This document shows, piece after piece, positions 1 through 8,003 of a DNA stretch of 64,000 nt (positions are counted from its first letter, which is position 1; the number at the start of each line of letters is the position of its first letter). The DNA lies in assembly GCF_000220705.2 (NCBI RefSeq), contig NZ_CP023202.1, positions 2,666,001 to 2,730,000 of the forward strand. The letters run 5' to 3'. Made by a program: the position numbers and the translations under genes. This DNA comes from Streptomyces xinghaiensis S187 (GTDB lineage: Bacteria > Actinomycetota > Actinomycetes > Streptomycetales > Streptomycetaceae). The notes beneath the pieces were generated by a model. It had not been told where the DNA came from. It did not search any database and saw nothing but the letters and a program-made list of their open reading frames with translations.

Positions 1-102
1 CATGACCACCGGCCCGGGCATTCGGCGGTCACCCACCCGTCCGGCGGTGGCATCCTGGGACGCACACGGTCGGTCGGCAGAGTGAGGGGAGGACCGGCGG
101 CG

Positions 103-690
103 ATGGCGACGGAGACGGAGCGGACGGCGGCGCGTCCGATGCGCGCGGACGCGCGGCGGAACCACGAGCGGCTGCTGGCCGTGGCCCGGTCCGCCTTCAC
201 CGAGCACGGCACCGACACCTCGCTGGAGGACGTGGCGCGCCGCGCGGGCGTCGGCGTCGGCACCCTCTACCGGCACTTTCCCAGCCGCCGCGCACTCATC
301 AGCGCCGTCTTCCAGAGCGAGGCCGACGCCCTGGTGGCCCGCGGGCGGGAACTGCTGGACGCGGCGGAGCCGTGCGCCGCGCTCCTGGCCTGGCTGCGGG
401 CCCTCATCGGCCACGCCGTCACCTACCGCGGCCTCTCCCGCACCCTGATGACCGCCTCCCCGGACGGCAGTTGCGAACTCTCCTCCTGCAGCGTGCCGGT
501 ACGGACCGCGGGCGGCGCCCTGCTGGCCCGGGCGCAGCGGTCCGGGAGCGTGCGGCCCGAGGTGGGGATCGGTGACCTGCTGCAGCTGACCAACGCCATC
601 GCGATCGCCGCCGAGGAGACCCCCGGCGACACCGGGCTGGCGGACCGGCTCCTCACCCTCACCCTCCACGGCCTCCGGCCGGCCGCCTGA
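103..690 (+). CDS. TetR-family transcriptional repressor
   Basis: A 195-residue DNA-binding repressor. The N-terminal helix-turn-helix spans roughly residues 15-60 and ends in the signature GTLYRHFPSR. The remaining helical domain would bind an unknown ligand and has a small Cys cluster (SCELSSCS). The ATG at 103 was chosen because a good ribosome site, GGAGGA at 88-93, stands 9 nt upstream; an in-frame GTG at 82 would lie upstream of that site. The gene converges on the DeoR-type gene at 803-1795. A CAT at 1-3 could be the start codon of a divergent gene leaving the window, which would be the usual TetR target, but one codon cannot show this. The family call is secure; the regulated genes are unknown. 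Confidence 0.9.
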   Translation: MATETERTAARPMRADARRNHERLLAVARSAFTEHGTDTSLEDVARRAGVGVGTLYRHFPSRRALISAVFQSEADALVARGRELLDAAEPCAALLAWLRALIGHAVTYRGLSRTLMTASPDGSCELSSCSVPVRTAGGALLARAQRSGSVRPEVGIGDLLQLTNAIAIAAEETPGDTGLADRLLTLTLHGLRPAA

Positions 691-802
691 GCAGCATGGC
701 CCGCGCCGAAGAGGCATGGCCCGCGCCGGAGAAGCACGACCGCACCGGAGGGGAAAACCGGCCGCCGGGCGGCGGGCACCGTACGGCGTCGGTGCCCGCA
801 GC

Positions 803-1795
803 TCAGCGGCGGCGCAGGTCCGCCACCCGGCCGTTGCCCGGAGGCTGCTCGGCCAGCGAGGCGGCGCTGCGCAGGGGAGGCGGGGGCCCGCCCCCCGGAT
901 GGGCCCGGCGCTGCCCGGGGAGCGGCAGGTCGTCCGTCTTGGCGGCGACGGGCGGCGGGGCCATCCGGCGCGGTCTTCGGCCGGCCGGGCCGCCGCTGTC
1001 GGTACCGCCGCCTCCCGGTCCGGCCACCGCGATCTGCACGCCCTGGTCGGCCAGGGCCTGGAGTTCGGTGGCGGCCCGGTCGTCGGGGGCGGGCGGTTCG
1101 TCCGTGACCAGCCGGGTGATCAGCTCGGTGGGCACCGTCTGGAACATGGTGTCGGTGCCCAGCTTGGTGTGGTCGGCGAGGACCACGACCTCGCCGGCGG
1201 CCTGGACCAGCGCCCGGTCCACGCTCGCCGAGAGCATGTTGGAGGTCGAGAGCCCGCGCTCGGCGGTCAGCCCGCTGCCGGACAGGAAGGCGCGGGAGAC
1301 GCGCAGCCCCTGCAGGGACAGCTCGGCACCGCTGCCGACCAGGGCGTAGTTGGAGCCGCGCAGGGTGCCGCCCGTCATGACGACCTCGACCCGGTTGGCG
1401 TGGGCGAGGGCCTGGGCGACGAGCAGGGAGTTGGTGACGACGGTCAGACCGGGGACGCGGGCGAGCCGGCGGGCCAGCTCCTGGGTGGTGGTGCCCGCGC
1501 CGACGACGATCGCCTCGCCCTCGGTGACGAGGCTCGCCGCCAGATCGGCGATGGCGGTCTTCTCGGCGCTGGCGAGATGGGACTTCTGCGGGAAGCCGGA
1601 CTCCCGGCTGAAGCCCCCGGGCAGGACCGCACCACCATGGCGGCGGTCGAGCAGTCCTTCTGCCTCCAGTGCCCGCACATCCCGCCGTACGGTCACTTCG
1701 GAGGTCTGGACGACGCGGGCGAGCTCCCGGAGCGACACCGCTCCGTTCGCACGCACCATTTCTAGGATCAATTGGCGACGTTCTGCAGCGAACAC
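803..1795 (-). CDS. DeoR/GlpR-family transcriptional regulator with extra C-terminal tail
   Basis: A 330-residue repressor. Residues about 6-57 form the DeoR winged helix (QLILEMVRANGAVSLRELA, then TSEVTVRRDVRALEAEGLL). Residues about 75-235 form the sugar-phosphate sensing domain (AIVVGAGTTTQELARRL, VTNSLLVAQAL, LADHTKLG). Family members usually stop near 250 residues; here about 75 further residues rich in Pro, Gly and Arg follow, which is odd. The GTG start at 1795 has no ribosome site, but ACAGTA at 1803-1808 (TACTGT on this strand) is a -10 box 7 nt upstream, so the transcript is probably leaderless. An inverted repeat at 1822-1836 is a candidate autoregulatory operator. Whether it controls the nearby nucleoside genes is open. 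Confidence 0.88.
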   Translation of the reverse strand: MFAAERRQLILEMVRANGAVSLRELARVVQTSEVTVRRDVRALEAEGLLDRRHGGAVLPGGFSRESGFPQKSHLASAEKTAIADLAASLVTEGEAIVVGAGTTTQELARRLARVPGLTVVTNSLLVAQALAHANRVEVVMTGGTLRGSNYALVGSGAELSLQGLRVSRAFLSGSGLTAERGLSTSNMLSASVDRALVQAAGEVVVLADHTKLGTDTMFQTVPTELITRLVTDEPPAPDDRAATELQALADQGVQIAVAGPGGGGTDSGGPAGRRPRRMAPPPVAAKTDDLPLPGQRRAHPGGGPPPPLRSAASLAEQPPGNGRVADLRRR

Positions 1796-1821
1796 GAAAC
1801 TGACAGTAACGCCATCGACCG

Positions 1822-1836
1822 ACTGCTTTCAGCAGT
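1822..1836. promoter_or_regulatory. Inverted repeat upstream of the DeoR gene, candidate operator
   Basis: ACTGCT and AGCAGT arms are separated by TTC, 14 bp upstream of the predicted -10 box. The repeat overlaps two TTTCA direct repeats, a composition common in DeoR-family operators. Autoregulation is inferred. Confidence 0.45.
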
Positions 1837-1993
1837 TTTCACCGAATAGCAGAAGTTGCCCGCAGGCGGGTCCCGCACCTGCTATACGCGATCGCGGCCG
1901 GGCCGTCGGACACCTGCCCGCCTGCCCGCACCGAGCCCGGCTCCCGTCCCGTCCCGTCCGCCCGTCCGTCCGTCCGGCCGTGCGCCCGTCCGG

Positions 1994-3442
1994 CTAGGCC
2001 TCGCCCACGCTCTTCCGGGTGTACAGCTGCCGGGCCACCTCGGCGATCGAGCCCGACAGCGACGGGTAGACGGTGAAGGTGTTGGCGACCTGCTCCACGG
2101 TGAGGTTGTTGTCGACCGCGAGCGCTATCGGGTGGATCAGCTCGCTGGCGCGCGGGGCGACCACCACGCCCCCCACGACGATCCCCGTGCCCGGGCGGCA
2201 GAACAGCTTCACGAAGCCGTCCCGGATGCCCTGCATCTTGGCCCGCGGGTTGCGCAGCAGCGGCAGTTTGACGGAGCGGGCCTCGATGCGGCCGCTGTCG
2301 ATGTCGGCCTGTGAGTACCCGACCGTGGCGATCTCGGGGTCGGTGAAGATGTTCGCCGAGACGGTCTTGAGGTCCAGCGGCGCGACCGCGTCACCGAGGA
2401 TGTGGTACATCGCGATCCGGCCCTGCATCGCGGCCACCGACGCCAGCGCGAAGACGCCCGTGCAGTCGCCGGCGGCGTACACGCCCGGGGCGCTGGTGCG
2501 GGACACCCGGTCGGTGCGGATGTGCCCGGAGTCCTTGAGCCCGACCCCGGCCTCCTCCAGGCCGATGCCGCTGGTGTTGGGGACCGCGCCGACCGCCATC
2601 AGGCAGTGCGAGCCGGTGATGGTCCGGCCGTCGGACAGCCGCACCTCGACCCCGTCGTCCGTGCGCTTCACGGCGGCCGCGCGGGAGCGGCTCAGGACGT
2701 TCATGCCGCGCCGCCGGAAGACGTCCTCCAGGACCGCCGCCGCGTCCGGGTCCTCGCCCGGCAGCACCCGGTCCCGGCTGGAGACCAGGGTGACCCGCGA
2801 GCCCAGCGCCTGGTACGCGCCGGCGAACTCGGCGCCGGTCACGCCGGAGCCGACGACGATCAGCTCTTCGGGCAGCTCCTCCAGGTCGTACACCTGGGTC
2901 CAGTTGAGGATGCGCTCGCCGTCGGGCAGGGCGTCGGGGATCTCGCGCGGGTGCGCGCCGGTGGCCACCAGAACGGCGTCCGCGACCAGGGTCTCCTCGC
3001 TGCCGTCGGCGAACCGCACGGTCACCTGGCGGGAGCCGTCCGCGGCCCGCGTCGCCTCCAGCCGGCCCCGGCCGCGCAGCACCCGGCCGCCGGCGCGGGT
3101 GACGGACGCGGTGATGTCGTGCGACTGGGCGAGCGCGAGGCGCTTCACCCGGCGGTTGACCTTGCCGAGGTCCACCCCCACGACGCGGGCGGACTGCTCC
3201 ACGTGCGGGGTGTCGTCGGCGACGATGATGCCCAGCTCCTCGTAGGAGGAGTCGAAGGTCGTCATCACCTCGGCGGTCGCGATCAGCGTCTTCGACGGCA
3301 CGCAGTCGGTCAGCACCGACGCACCGCCGAGACCGTCGGAGTCGACGACGGTCACTTCCGCGCCCAGTTGCGCGGCCACCAGGGCCGCCTCGTAGCCGCC
3401 TGGTCCGCCACCAATGATCACGATCCGAGTCACGTACCCCAT
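1994..3442 (-). CDS. lpdA: LpdA-type NAD(P)H-quinone dehydrogenase (flavoprotein disulfide reductase family lacking the active-site disulfide)
   Basis: A 482-residue FAD/NAD(P)-binding oxidoreductase. The N-terminal FAD motif IVIIGGGPGGYEAA is followed by GGASVLTDCVPSK, where lipoamide dehydrogenases have CxxxxC. The first Cys is replaced by Ser, so only one Cys remains and no redox disulfide can form. A second Rossmann motif (VVGSGVTGAEFA), the YAAGDCTG FAD motif and the C-terminal dimerisation domain are present. Loss of the disulfide is the hallmark of M. tuberculosis LpdA (Rv3303c), an NAD(P)H:quinone reductase without lipoamide activity; a cytosolic redox role is inferred from that. The start is ATG 3442 or GTG 3433 (MTRIVIIGG); more upstream sequence is low-complexity and not conserved in character. 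Confidence 0.88.
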   Translation of the reverse strand: MGYVTRIVIIGGGPGGYEAALVAAQLGAEVTVVDSDGLGGASVLTDCVPSKTLIATAEVMTTFDSSYEELGIIVADDTPHVEQSARVVGVDLGKVNRRVKRLALAQSHDITASVTRAGGRVLRGRGRLEATRAADGSRQVTVRFADGSEETLVADAVLVATGAHPREIPDALPDGERILNWTQVYDLEELPEELIVVGSGVTGAEFAGAYQALGSRVTLVSSRDRVLPGEDPDAAAVLEDVFRRRGMNVLSRSRAAAVKRTDDGVEVRLSDGRTITGSHCLMAVGAVPNTSGIGLEEAGVGLKDSGHIRTDRVSRTSAPGVYAAGDCTGVFALASVAAMQGRIAMYHILGDAVAPLDLKTVSANIFTDPEIATVGYSQADIDSGRIEARSVKLPLLRNPRAKMQGIRDGFVKLFCRPGTGIVVGGVVVAPRASELIHPIALAVDNNLTVEQVANTFTVYPSLSGSIAEVARQLYTRKSVGEA

Positions 3443-3559
3443 TGTCACCCACGCGGCCCCGGACCTCCCGGCGGGGGTCCGGGGGCGGGGCACCGGGGCG
3501 GGCCGCGGAGAGGGGGTGAAGCCGCGAACCCGCGCCCGGCCTCCCGTACCCTCGTGCTC

Positions 3560-3997
3560 ATGTCGCTCTACGCCGCGTACGCCGGCAACCTCGACGCGCG
3601 GCTGATGTCCCGCCGCGCCCCGCACTCACCGCTGCGCGGTACGGGCTGGCTCTCGGGCTGGCGGCTGACGTTCGGCGGGGAGCAGATGGGCTGGGAAGGC
3701 GCCCTGGCCACGATCGTCGAGGCGCCGCGCGCGCAGACCTTCGTCGCGCTCTACGACATCGCGCCGATGGACGAGGACTCCATGGACCGCTGGGAGGGCG
3801 TCGGTCTCGACATATACCGCCGGATGCGGGTGCGGGTGCACACCCTCGACGGCGAGGACGCGGCCTGGCTGTACGTCCTCAACGGCTACGAGGGCGGGCT
3901 GCCCTCCGCGCGCTACCTCGGGGAGATCGCGGACGCGGCGGAGTCGGCGGGGGCACCGCACGACTATGTGATGGAGCTGCGGAAGCGGCCCTGCTGA
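3560..3997 (+). CDS. Gamma-glutamylcyclotransferase-like (AIG2/GGCT fold) protein
   Basis: A 145-residue small protein with the gamma-glutamylcyclotransferase fold. The N-terminal loop MSLYAAYAGNLDARLM corresponds to the YGSN-type substrate-binding loop of the family, and the C-terminal YEGGLPSARYLGEI block is typical. Enzymes of this fold release 5-oxoproline from gamma-glutamyl compounds; the substrate here is unknown. The start ATG at 3560 follows a divergent promoter region shared with the flavoprotein gene. The motif deviates from canonical YGS(N), so enzymatic activity is not assured. Confidence 0.78.
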   Translation: MSLYAAYAGNLDARLMSRRAPHSPLRGTGWLSGWRLTFGGEQMGWEGALATIVEAPRAQTFVALYDIAPMDEDSMDRWEGVGLDIYRRMRVRVHTLDGEDAAWLYVLNGYEGGLPSARYLGEIADAAESAGAPHDYVMELRKRPC

Positions 3998-4153
3998 CTG
4001 CGTCCGGCACCGGCCGCGCAGGCCGGATCACCCGGCGGACGAACGCCTTCGAACCCGCGGAAAACGGCCGTCCGACGGCCTCTCCGGGCCCCCTCCGGGC
4101 CCTTGCCGGCGCCCTGCCGGGTGGCCGAGTTCCATCGGGTCGCGCTCTTACGT

Positions 4154-4165
4154 CTACGCGCGTAG
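4154..4165. promoter_or_regulatory. Palindromic operator CTACGCGCGTAG, nucleoside regulon site 1
   Basis: A perfect 12-bp palindrome upstream of the purine nucleoside phosphorylase gene. It covers the -35 position relative to the predicted -10 box TACCCT at 4178-4183; the GTG start at 4190 then falls at the expected transcription start. The same 12-mer recurs exactly at 7979, 19893 and 30090, always before nucleoside salvage or uptake genes, and with two mismatches at 31297. A repressor site is inferred. Confidence 0.75.
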
Positions 4166-4189
4166 GCCAAACCGGGTTACCCTCTCCGC

Positions 4190-5008
4190 GTGAACGCTTC
4201 TGAGACTTCCCCGCACGTCCCCGGCGCACCCGACGCCACCGCCGCCGCCGCCCGCCTGCGCGAGCTCACCGGTGCCGAGAGCCATGACGTGGCCCTCGTG
4301 ATGGGATCCGGCTGGGTCCCCGCCGCGGATGCGCTGGGCACGCCGGAGAGCGATCTGCCGGTCACCGAGCTGCCCGGCTTCGCGCCGCCCGCCGTCGAGG
4401 GCCACGCGGGCAGGATCCGCTCGTACCGGATCGGGGAGAAGCGCGCGCTGGTCTTCCTCGGCCGCACCCACTACTACGAGGGCCACGGCGTCGCCGCCGT
4501 CACGCACGGGGTCCGCACCGCCGTGGCGGCCGGCTGCAAGACCGTCGTCCTGACCAACGGCTGCGGCGGCCTCCGCTCCGGCATGCGCCCGGGCCAGCCG
4601 GTCCTCATCAGCGATCACATCAACCTCACCGCGGTGTCGCCGATCGTGGGCGCCAACTTCGTCGACCTCACCGATCTGTACTCGGCCCGTCTCCGCACCC
4701 TGTGCCGGGAGATCGACAGCACCCTCGAAGAGGGCGTGTACGCGCAGTTCCCCGGCCCGCACTACGAGACCCCGGCCGAGATCAACATGATCCGCACCCT
4801 GGGCGCCGACCTCGTGGGCATGTCGACCGCCCTGGAGGCCATAGCGGCCCGCGAGGCGGGCGCCGAGGTGCTGGGCATCTCCCTGGTGACGAACCTGGCC
4901 GCGGGCATGACCGGCGAGCCGCTCAACCACGAGGAAGTGCTCCAGGCCGGCCGCGATTCGGCCACCCGCATGGGCAGCCTGCTCGCCCAGGTCCTCGGCC
5001 GCCTCTGA
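4190..5008 (+). CDS. Purine nucleoside phosphorylase
   Basis: A 272-residue enzyme that cleaves purine (deoxy)nucleosides with phosphate to give free base and (deoxy)ribose 1-phosphate. It has the trimeric, high-molecular-mass-type signatures: the phosphate loop MGSGW near residue 39, GRTHYYEGHG, the GPHYETPAE segment with the base-site Glu, GMSTALEAIAAREAG and SLVTNLAAG. The GTG start has no ribosome site; TACCCT lies 6 nt upstream, so the message is probably leaderless. The operator at 4154-4165 overlaps the promoter. The phospho-sugar mutase at 5427 could take the ribose 1-phosphate onward. Confidence 0.95.
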   Translation: MNASETSPHVPGAPDATAAAARLRELTGAESHDVALVMGSGWVPAADALGTPESDLPVTELPGFAPPAVEGHAGRIRSYRIGEKRALVFLGRTHYYEGHGVAAVTHGVRTAVAAGCKTVVLTNGCGGLRSGMRPGQPVLISDHINLTAVSPIVGANFVDLTDLYSARLRTLCREIDSTLEEGVYAQFPGPHYETPAEINMIRTLGADLVGMSTALEAIAAREAGAEVLGISLVTNLAAGMTGEPLNHEEVLQAGRDSATRMGSLLAQVLGRL

Positions 5009-5426
5009 GCGGTCCGGCGCACGGGCGGGCGGCGGAGCGGACGGGCCGCAACCGGGGGGCACGGCCGCCCGGCCAACGGGGCCGGGACCGGCCGGCTCCC
5101 GCGCCGGGTACTCCCACTGCCCCGAGGGCCGGTAGAGGACGATCAAGCCGGGTACTGGTTCCGGCGGGTGCGGTTCCCCGGGGACGCCGTGCCGGTCCCC
5201 GGGGTCCACGGGATCGCGGTGCCCGTGCGCGGGCCCGCCGGCGCCGGTCCCCCGGGCCCCGTGCCCGCACCGACCAGACCCGTACACCGCAGACCCAGAC
5301 CCGTACACCGCAGATCCGTACACCGGCCCCCGCCGCGCCGAACGGGCGCGGGGCGGCGGCCGCAGCCCCGGGCGAGCGGCCCGCGTCCCGGCGGGCCGGC
5401 CGCCCACGACACAGCAGGAGCGTCAC
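5009..5426. repeat. Intergenic region with CGTACACCG direct repeats
   Basis: There is no convincing gene in these 418 bp. A CGTACACCGCAGA unit occurs at 5281-5293 and 5302-5314, and a shorter CGTACACCG at 5317-5325. The block lies about 100 bp before the mutase start and may hold regulator sites or be a small minisatellite. The ribosome site for the next gene is CAGGAG at 5415-5420. Confidence 0.4.
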
Positions 5427-7139
5427 GTGGCAGTGGCAAGCGACACAGCGGAGCTGATCCGGCAGGCCCGCGCCTGGCTGGCCGAGGATCCCGACCCCGA
5501 GACCCGCGAGGAGCTGAGCGCGCTCATCGAGGCGGAGGACACCGCGGCCCTCGCCGACCGTTTCGGCGGCATGCTGCAGTTCGGCACCGCCGGTCTCCGC
5601 GGCGAGCTCGGCCCGGGCCCGCTGCGGATGAACCGCGCGGTGGTGATCCGGGCCGCCGCCGGTCTCGCCGCGTACCTCCGCAAGCAGGCCGCGTCCTCGG
5701 ACGGCGGGCCGGGCCTCGTCGTCATCGGCTACGACGCCCGCTACAAGAGCGCGGACTTCGCCCGTGACACCGCCGCCGTCATGACCGGCGCCGGGCTGCG
5801 CGCCGCGCTGCTGCCCCGTCCGCTGCCCACCCCCGTCCTGGCCTTCGCCGTACGGCACCTGGGGGCCGTCGCCGGCGTCACCGTCACGGCGAGCCACAAC
5901 CCGCCGCGCGACAACGGCTACAAGGTGTATCTCGGCGGGACCGGCGGCGGTGCGCAGATCGTGCCCCCGGCGGACGCGGAAATCGCGGCCGAGATCGCGG
6001 CGGTGCGGAGCCTGGCGGACGTGACCCGGGCGGAGACCGGCTGGGAGACGCTCGGCGACGAGATCGTCGACGCCTATCTGGCCCGTACGGACGCGGTGCT
6101 CACCGGCGGCTCCCCGCGGGACGTCCGCACCGTCTACACGCCCCTGCACGGCGTCGGCCGCGACACCCTGCTCGCCGCCTTCGAACGGGCCGGTTTCCCC
6201 GCCCCCGTCGTCGTGGCCGAACAGGGCGATCCCGACCCGGCGTTCCCGACCGTGGCCTTCCCCAACCCGGAGGAGCCGGGGGCCATGGACCTGGCCTTCG
6301 CCACCGCCCGCGCCGCGTCACCGGACCTGATCATCGCCAACGACCCGGACGCGGACCGCTGCGCCGTGGCCGTCCCCGCGCCCGGCACCGCGACCGGCTG
6401 GCGGATGCTGCGCGGTGACGAGGTCGGCGCGCTGCTGGCCGAGCACCTGGTGCACAAGCGCGCGTCCGGCTCCTTCGCCACCACGATCGTCTCCTCCTCC
6501 CTGCTCTCCCGGATCGCCGCGGCGGCCGAACTGCCGTACGAGGAGACGCTGACCGGCTTCAAGTGGCTCGCCCGCGTCGACGGGCTGCGCTACGCCTACG
6601 AGGAGGCGCTCGGCTACTGCGTCGACCCGGAGGGCGTCCGCGACAAGGACGGCATCACCGCCGCCCTGCTCATCGCCGAACTGGCCGCCGAGCTGAAGGC
6701 GACCGGCCGCGACCTCACCGAACTCCTGGACGACATCGCCCTGGAGTACGGCCTGCACGCCACCGACCAGTTGTCGGTCCGCGTCACCGACCTGTCGCTG
6801 ATCTCCGACGCCATGGGACGGCTGCGGCGGCAGCCGCCCGCCACGCTCGCCGGGCTCCCCGTCACCCGGACCGAGGACCTGACCGGGGGCAGCGGGAAAC
6901 TGCCGCCCACGGACGGGCTGCGCTACACGCTCGCCGGCGGCGCCACCTCAGCCGGACGCTGCCGGGTCGAGGCGGCGCGGGTGGTGGTCCGGCCGAGCGG
7001 CACGGAGCCCAAGCTCAAGTGCTACCTGGAAGCCGTCGTGCCGGTGGACGCGCCGGACGCGCTGGCCGACGCCCGGATCACCGCCGGGGCGGTCCTGGCC
7101 GCGCTCAAGGTGGACCTCTCCGCGGCCGCCGGGCTGTGA
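5427..7139 (+). CDS. Phospho-sugar mutase (alpha-D-phosphohexomutase superfamily)
   Basis: A 570-residue mutase. The phosphoserine loop TASHNPPRDNGYKVY places the catalytic Ser near residue 156. The metal loop NDPDADRC gives Asp306, Asp308 and Asp310. The sugar-binding loop EEALGYCVDP and the C-terminal phosphate loop RPSGTEPKLKCY are intact. The length fits the bacterial phosphoglucomutase/phosphomannomutase group, which includes enzymes acting on pentose phosphates. Its place directly after purine nucleoside phosphorylase suggests conversion of (deoxy)ribose 1-phosphate to the 5-phosphate, feeding DeoC, but this is inference; a phosphomannomutase role is possible. GTG 5427 follows CAGGAG by 6 nt. 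Confidence 0.9.
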   Translation: MAVASDTAELIRQARAWLAEDPDPETREELSALIEAEDTAALADRFGGMLQFGTAGLRGELGPGPLRMNRAVVIRAAAGLAAYLRKQAASSDGGPGLVVIGYDARYKSADFARDTAAVMTGAGLRAALLPRPLPTPVLAFAVRHLGAVAGVTVTASHNPPRDNGYKVYLGGTGGGAQIVPPADAEIAAEIAAVRSLADVTRAETGWETLGDEIVDAYLARTDAVLTGGSPRDVRTVYTPLHGVGRDTLLAAFERAGFPAPVVVAEQGDPDPAFPTVAFPNPEEPGAMDLAFATARAASPDLIIANDPDADRCAVAVPAPGTATGWRMLRGDEVGALLAEHLVHKRASGSFATTIVSSSLLSRIAAAAELPYEETLTGFKWLARVDGLRYAYEEALGYCVDPEGVRDKDGITAALLIAELAAELKATGRDLTELLDDIALEYGLHATDQLSVRVTDLSLISDAMGRLRRQPPATLAGLPVTRTEDLTGGSGKLPPTDGLRYTLAGGATSAGRCRVEAARVVVRPSGTEPKLKCYLEAVVPVDAPDALADARITAGAVLAALKVDLSAAAGL

Positions 7140-7145
7140 CTCCTC

Positions 7146-7171
7146 CGGCGGGGCCGGCCCCGGCCCCGCCG
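7146..7171. terminator. Hairpin between convergent genes
   Basis: Two perfectly complementary 12-nt arms, CGGCGGGGCCGG (7146-7157) and CCGGCCCCGCCG (7160-7171), lie just after the mutase stop and before the stop of the opposing PH-domain gene. There is no T tract, as is usual in Streptomyces. It probably terminates both transcripts. Confidence 0.55.
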
Positions 7172-7222
7172 CCGGACGCCGGTGCACCGCGGGCTCCCGG
7201 CGGCGGCCCGCGGCGCGGAGCC

Positions 7223-7861
7223 TCAGCCCAGCAGCGCGACGACCGCCAGCAGCACGGCCCCCGCCGCCGCCGGGGCCAGCACCTCGTAGGCCCAGCGCAC
7301 CTCGGCCGTCCCCTGCGCCGTCTCCCGGCGCGCGTACCGCTCGGCCAGTTCCGCGAGTTCGGCCACGGCCTCGTCGGCGGGGGCCCGGTCCGGCCCCGCC
7401 CCGGCGGGCGAGGCTCCGCGGACGTCGTCGGCGGCGGCGCTCCGGGCGCTGCGCCGGGCGGTCTTCTTCCGCGCCCGCAGCGACACCGGGATCGCCCACA
7501 GCTGGAACGTCCGTCCCTCCGCGAAGACTTCGCTGGAGTAGCCCGCGCGCACACCCTCGACCGCGCCCCAGGGCAGCGTGATGGTGCGGAACGGGTTGCG
7601 CACCCGCATCCGGTCCTCACCGGCGAACACGGCGGGCCGGAAGGTGAAGGCGACGACGAGCGGCACCGCGAGCAGCAGCCCGGCCAGCGCGAACCAGGGG
7701 GTGCGTCCCTCGCCGCGGATCATCGCGTCGATGCCGAGCCAGCCGGCGAGTCCGAGCAGCAGCACGCCGCCGGCCAGTGCGGAGCCGGAGCGGTAGACGC
7801 GGTCGGCGTACCCCGGGCCGGTCTCGGGCTGCGGGGAGGAGGGGGTGTCCGGGCTCGTCAT
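7223..7861 (-). CDS. Membrane protein with bacterial PH domain
   Basis: A 212-residue membrane protein. Two hydrophobic helices occupy roughly residues 27-45 (ALAGGVLLLGLAGWLGIDAM) and 55-72. A bPH-type domain follows (RMRVRNPFRTITLPWGAVEGVRAGYSSEVF...LWAIPVSL), then a short charged, Ala-rich segment and a final hydrophobic helix at the C-terminus. PH-like domains of this kind are common in Actinobacteria but have no assigned biochemical role. The start codon ATG 7861 faces the deoC promoter divergently. Nothing ties it to nucleoside metabolism other than location. Confidence 0.75.
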   Translation of the reverse strand: MTSPDTPSSPQPETGPGYADRVYRSGSALAGGVLLLGLAGWLGIDAMIRGEGRTPWFALAGLLLAVPLVVAFTFRPAVFAGEDRMRVRNPFRTITLPWGAVEGVRAGYSSEVFAEGRTFQLWAIPVSLRARKKTARRSARSAAADDVRGASPAGAGPDRAPADEAVAELAELAERYARRETAQGTAEVRWAYEVLAPAAAGAVLLAVVALLG

Positions 7862-7978
7862 GGGGGCGATTGTGCCCGACGGGCCGGGCGGGACACACGT
7901 CCCGGTCCGGCACCGCCACGCCCCGTCCCGCCCCGGCGGCCCGTGGCGGGAACCACCCTCCCCGGGGGTGACAGGCTG

Positions 7979-7990
7979 CTACGCGCGTAG
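7979..7990. promoter_or_regulatory. Palindromic operator CTACGCGCGTAG, nucleoside regulon site 2 (deoC promoter)
   Basis: A perfect palindrome between a -35-like GTGACA (7968-7973) and a -10 box TATGCT (7992-7997, 18-bp spacer). A bound regulator would sit on the promoter and block transcription of deoC. Confidence 0.78.
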
Positions 7991-8003
7991 ATATGCTCAC
8001 CTG

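Noticed and set aside
1..3. CAT that could be a divergent start codon leaving the window
   Set aside because: A single codon with no ribosome site or further sequence cannot support a gene.
2402..3560. Upstream extension of the gamma-glutamylcyclotransferase frame by several hundred codons
   Set aside because: The extension is antisense to the flavoprotein gene and contains no recognisable domain; ATG 3560 gives the family length.
4011..4120. Possible tRNA-like TTCGAAC segment near 4047
   Set aside because: No acceptor or anticodon stems could be paired around it. No other tRNA signature was found in the window.
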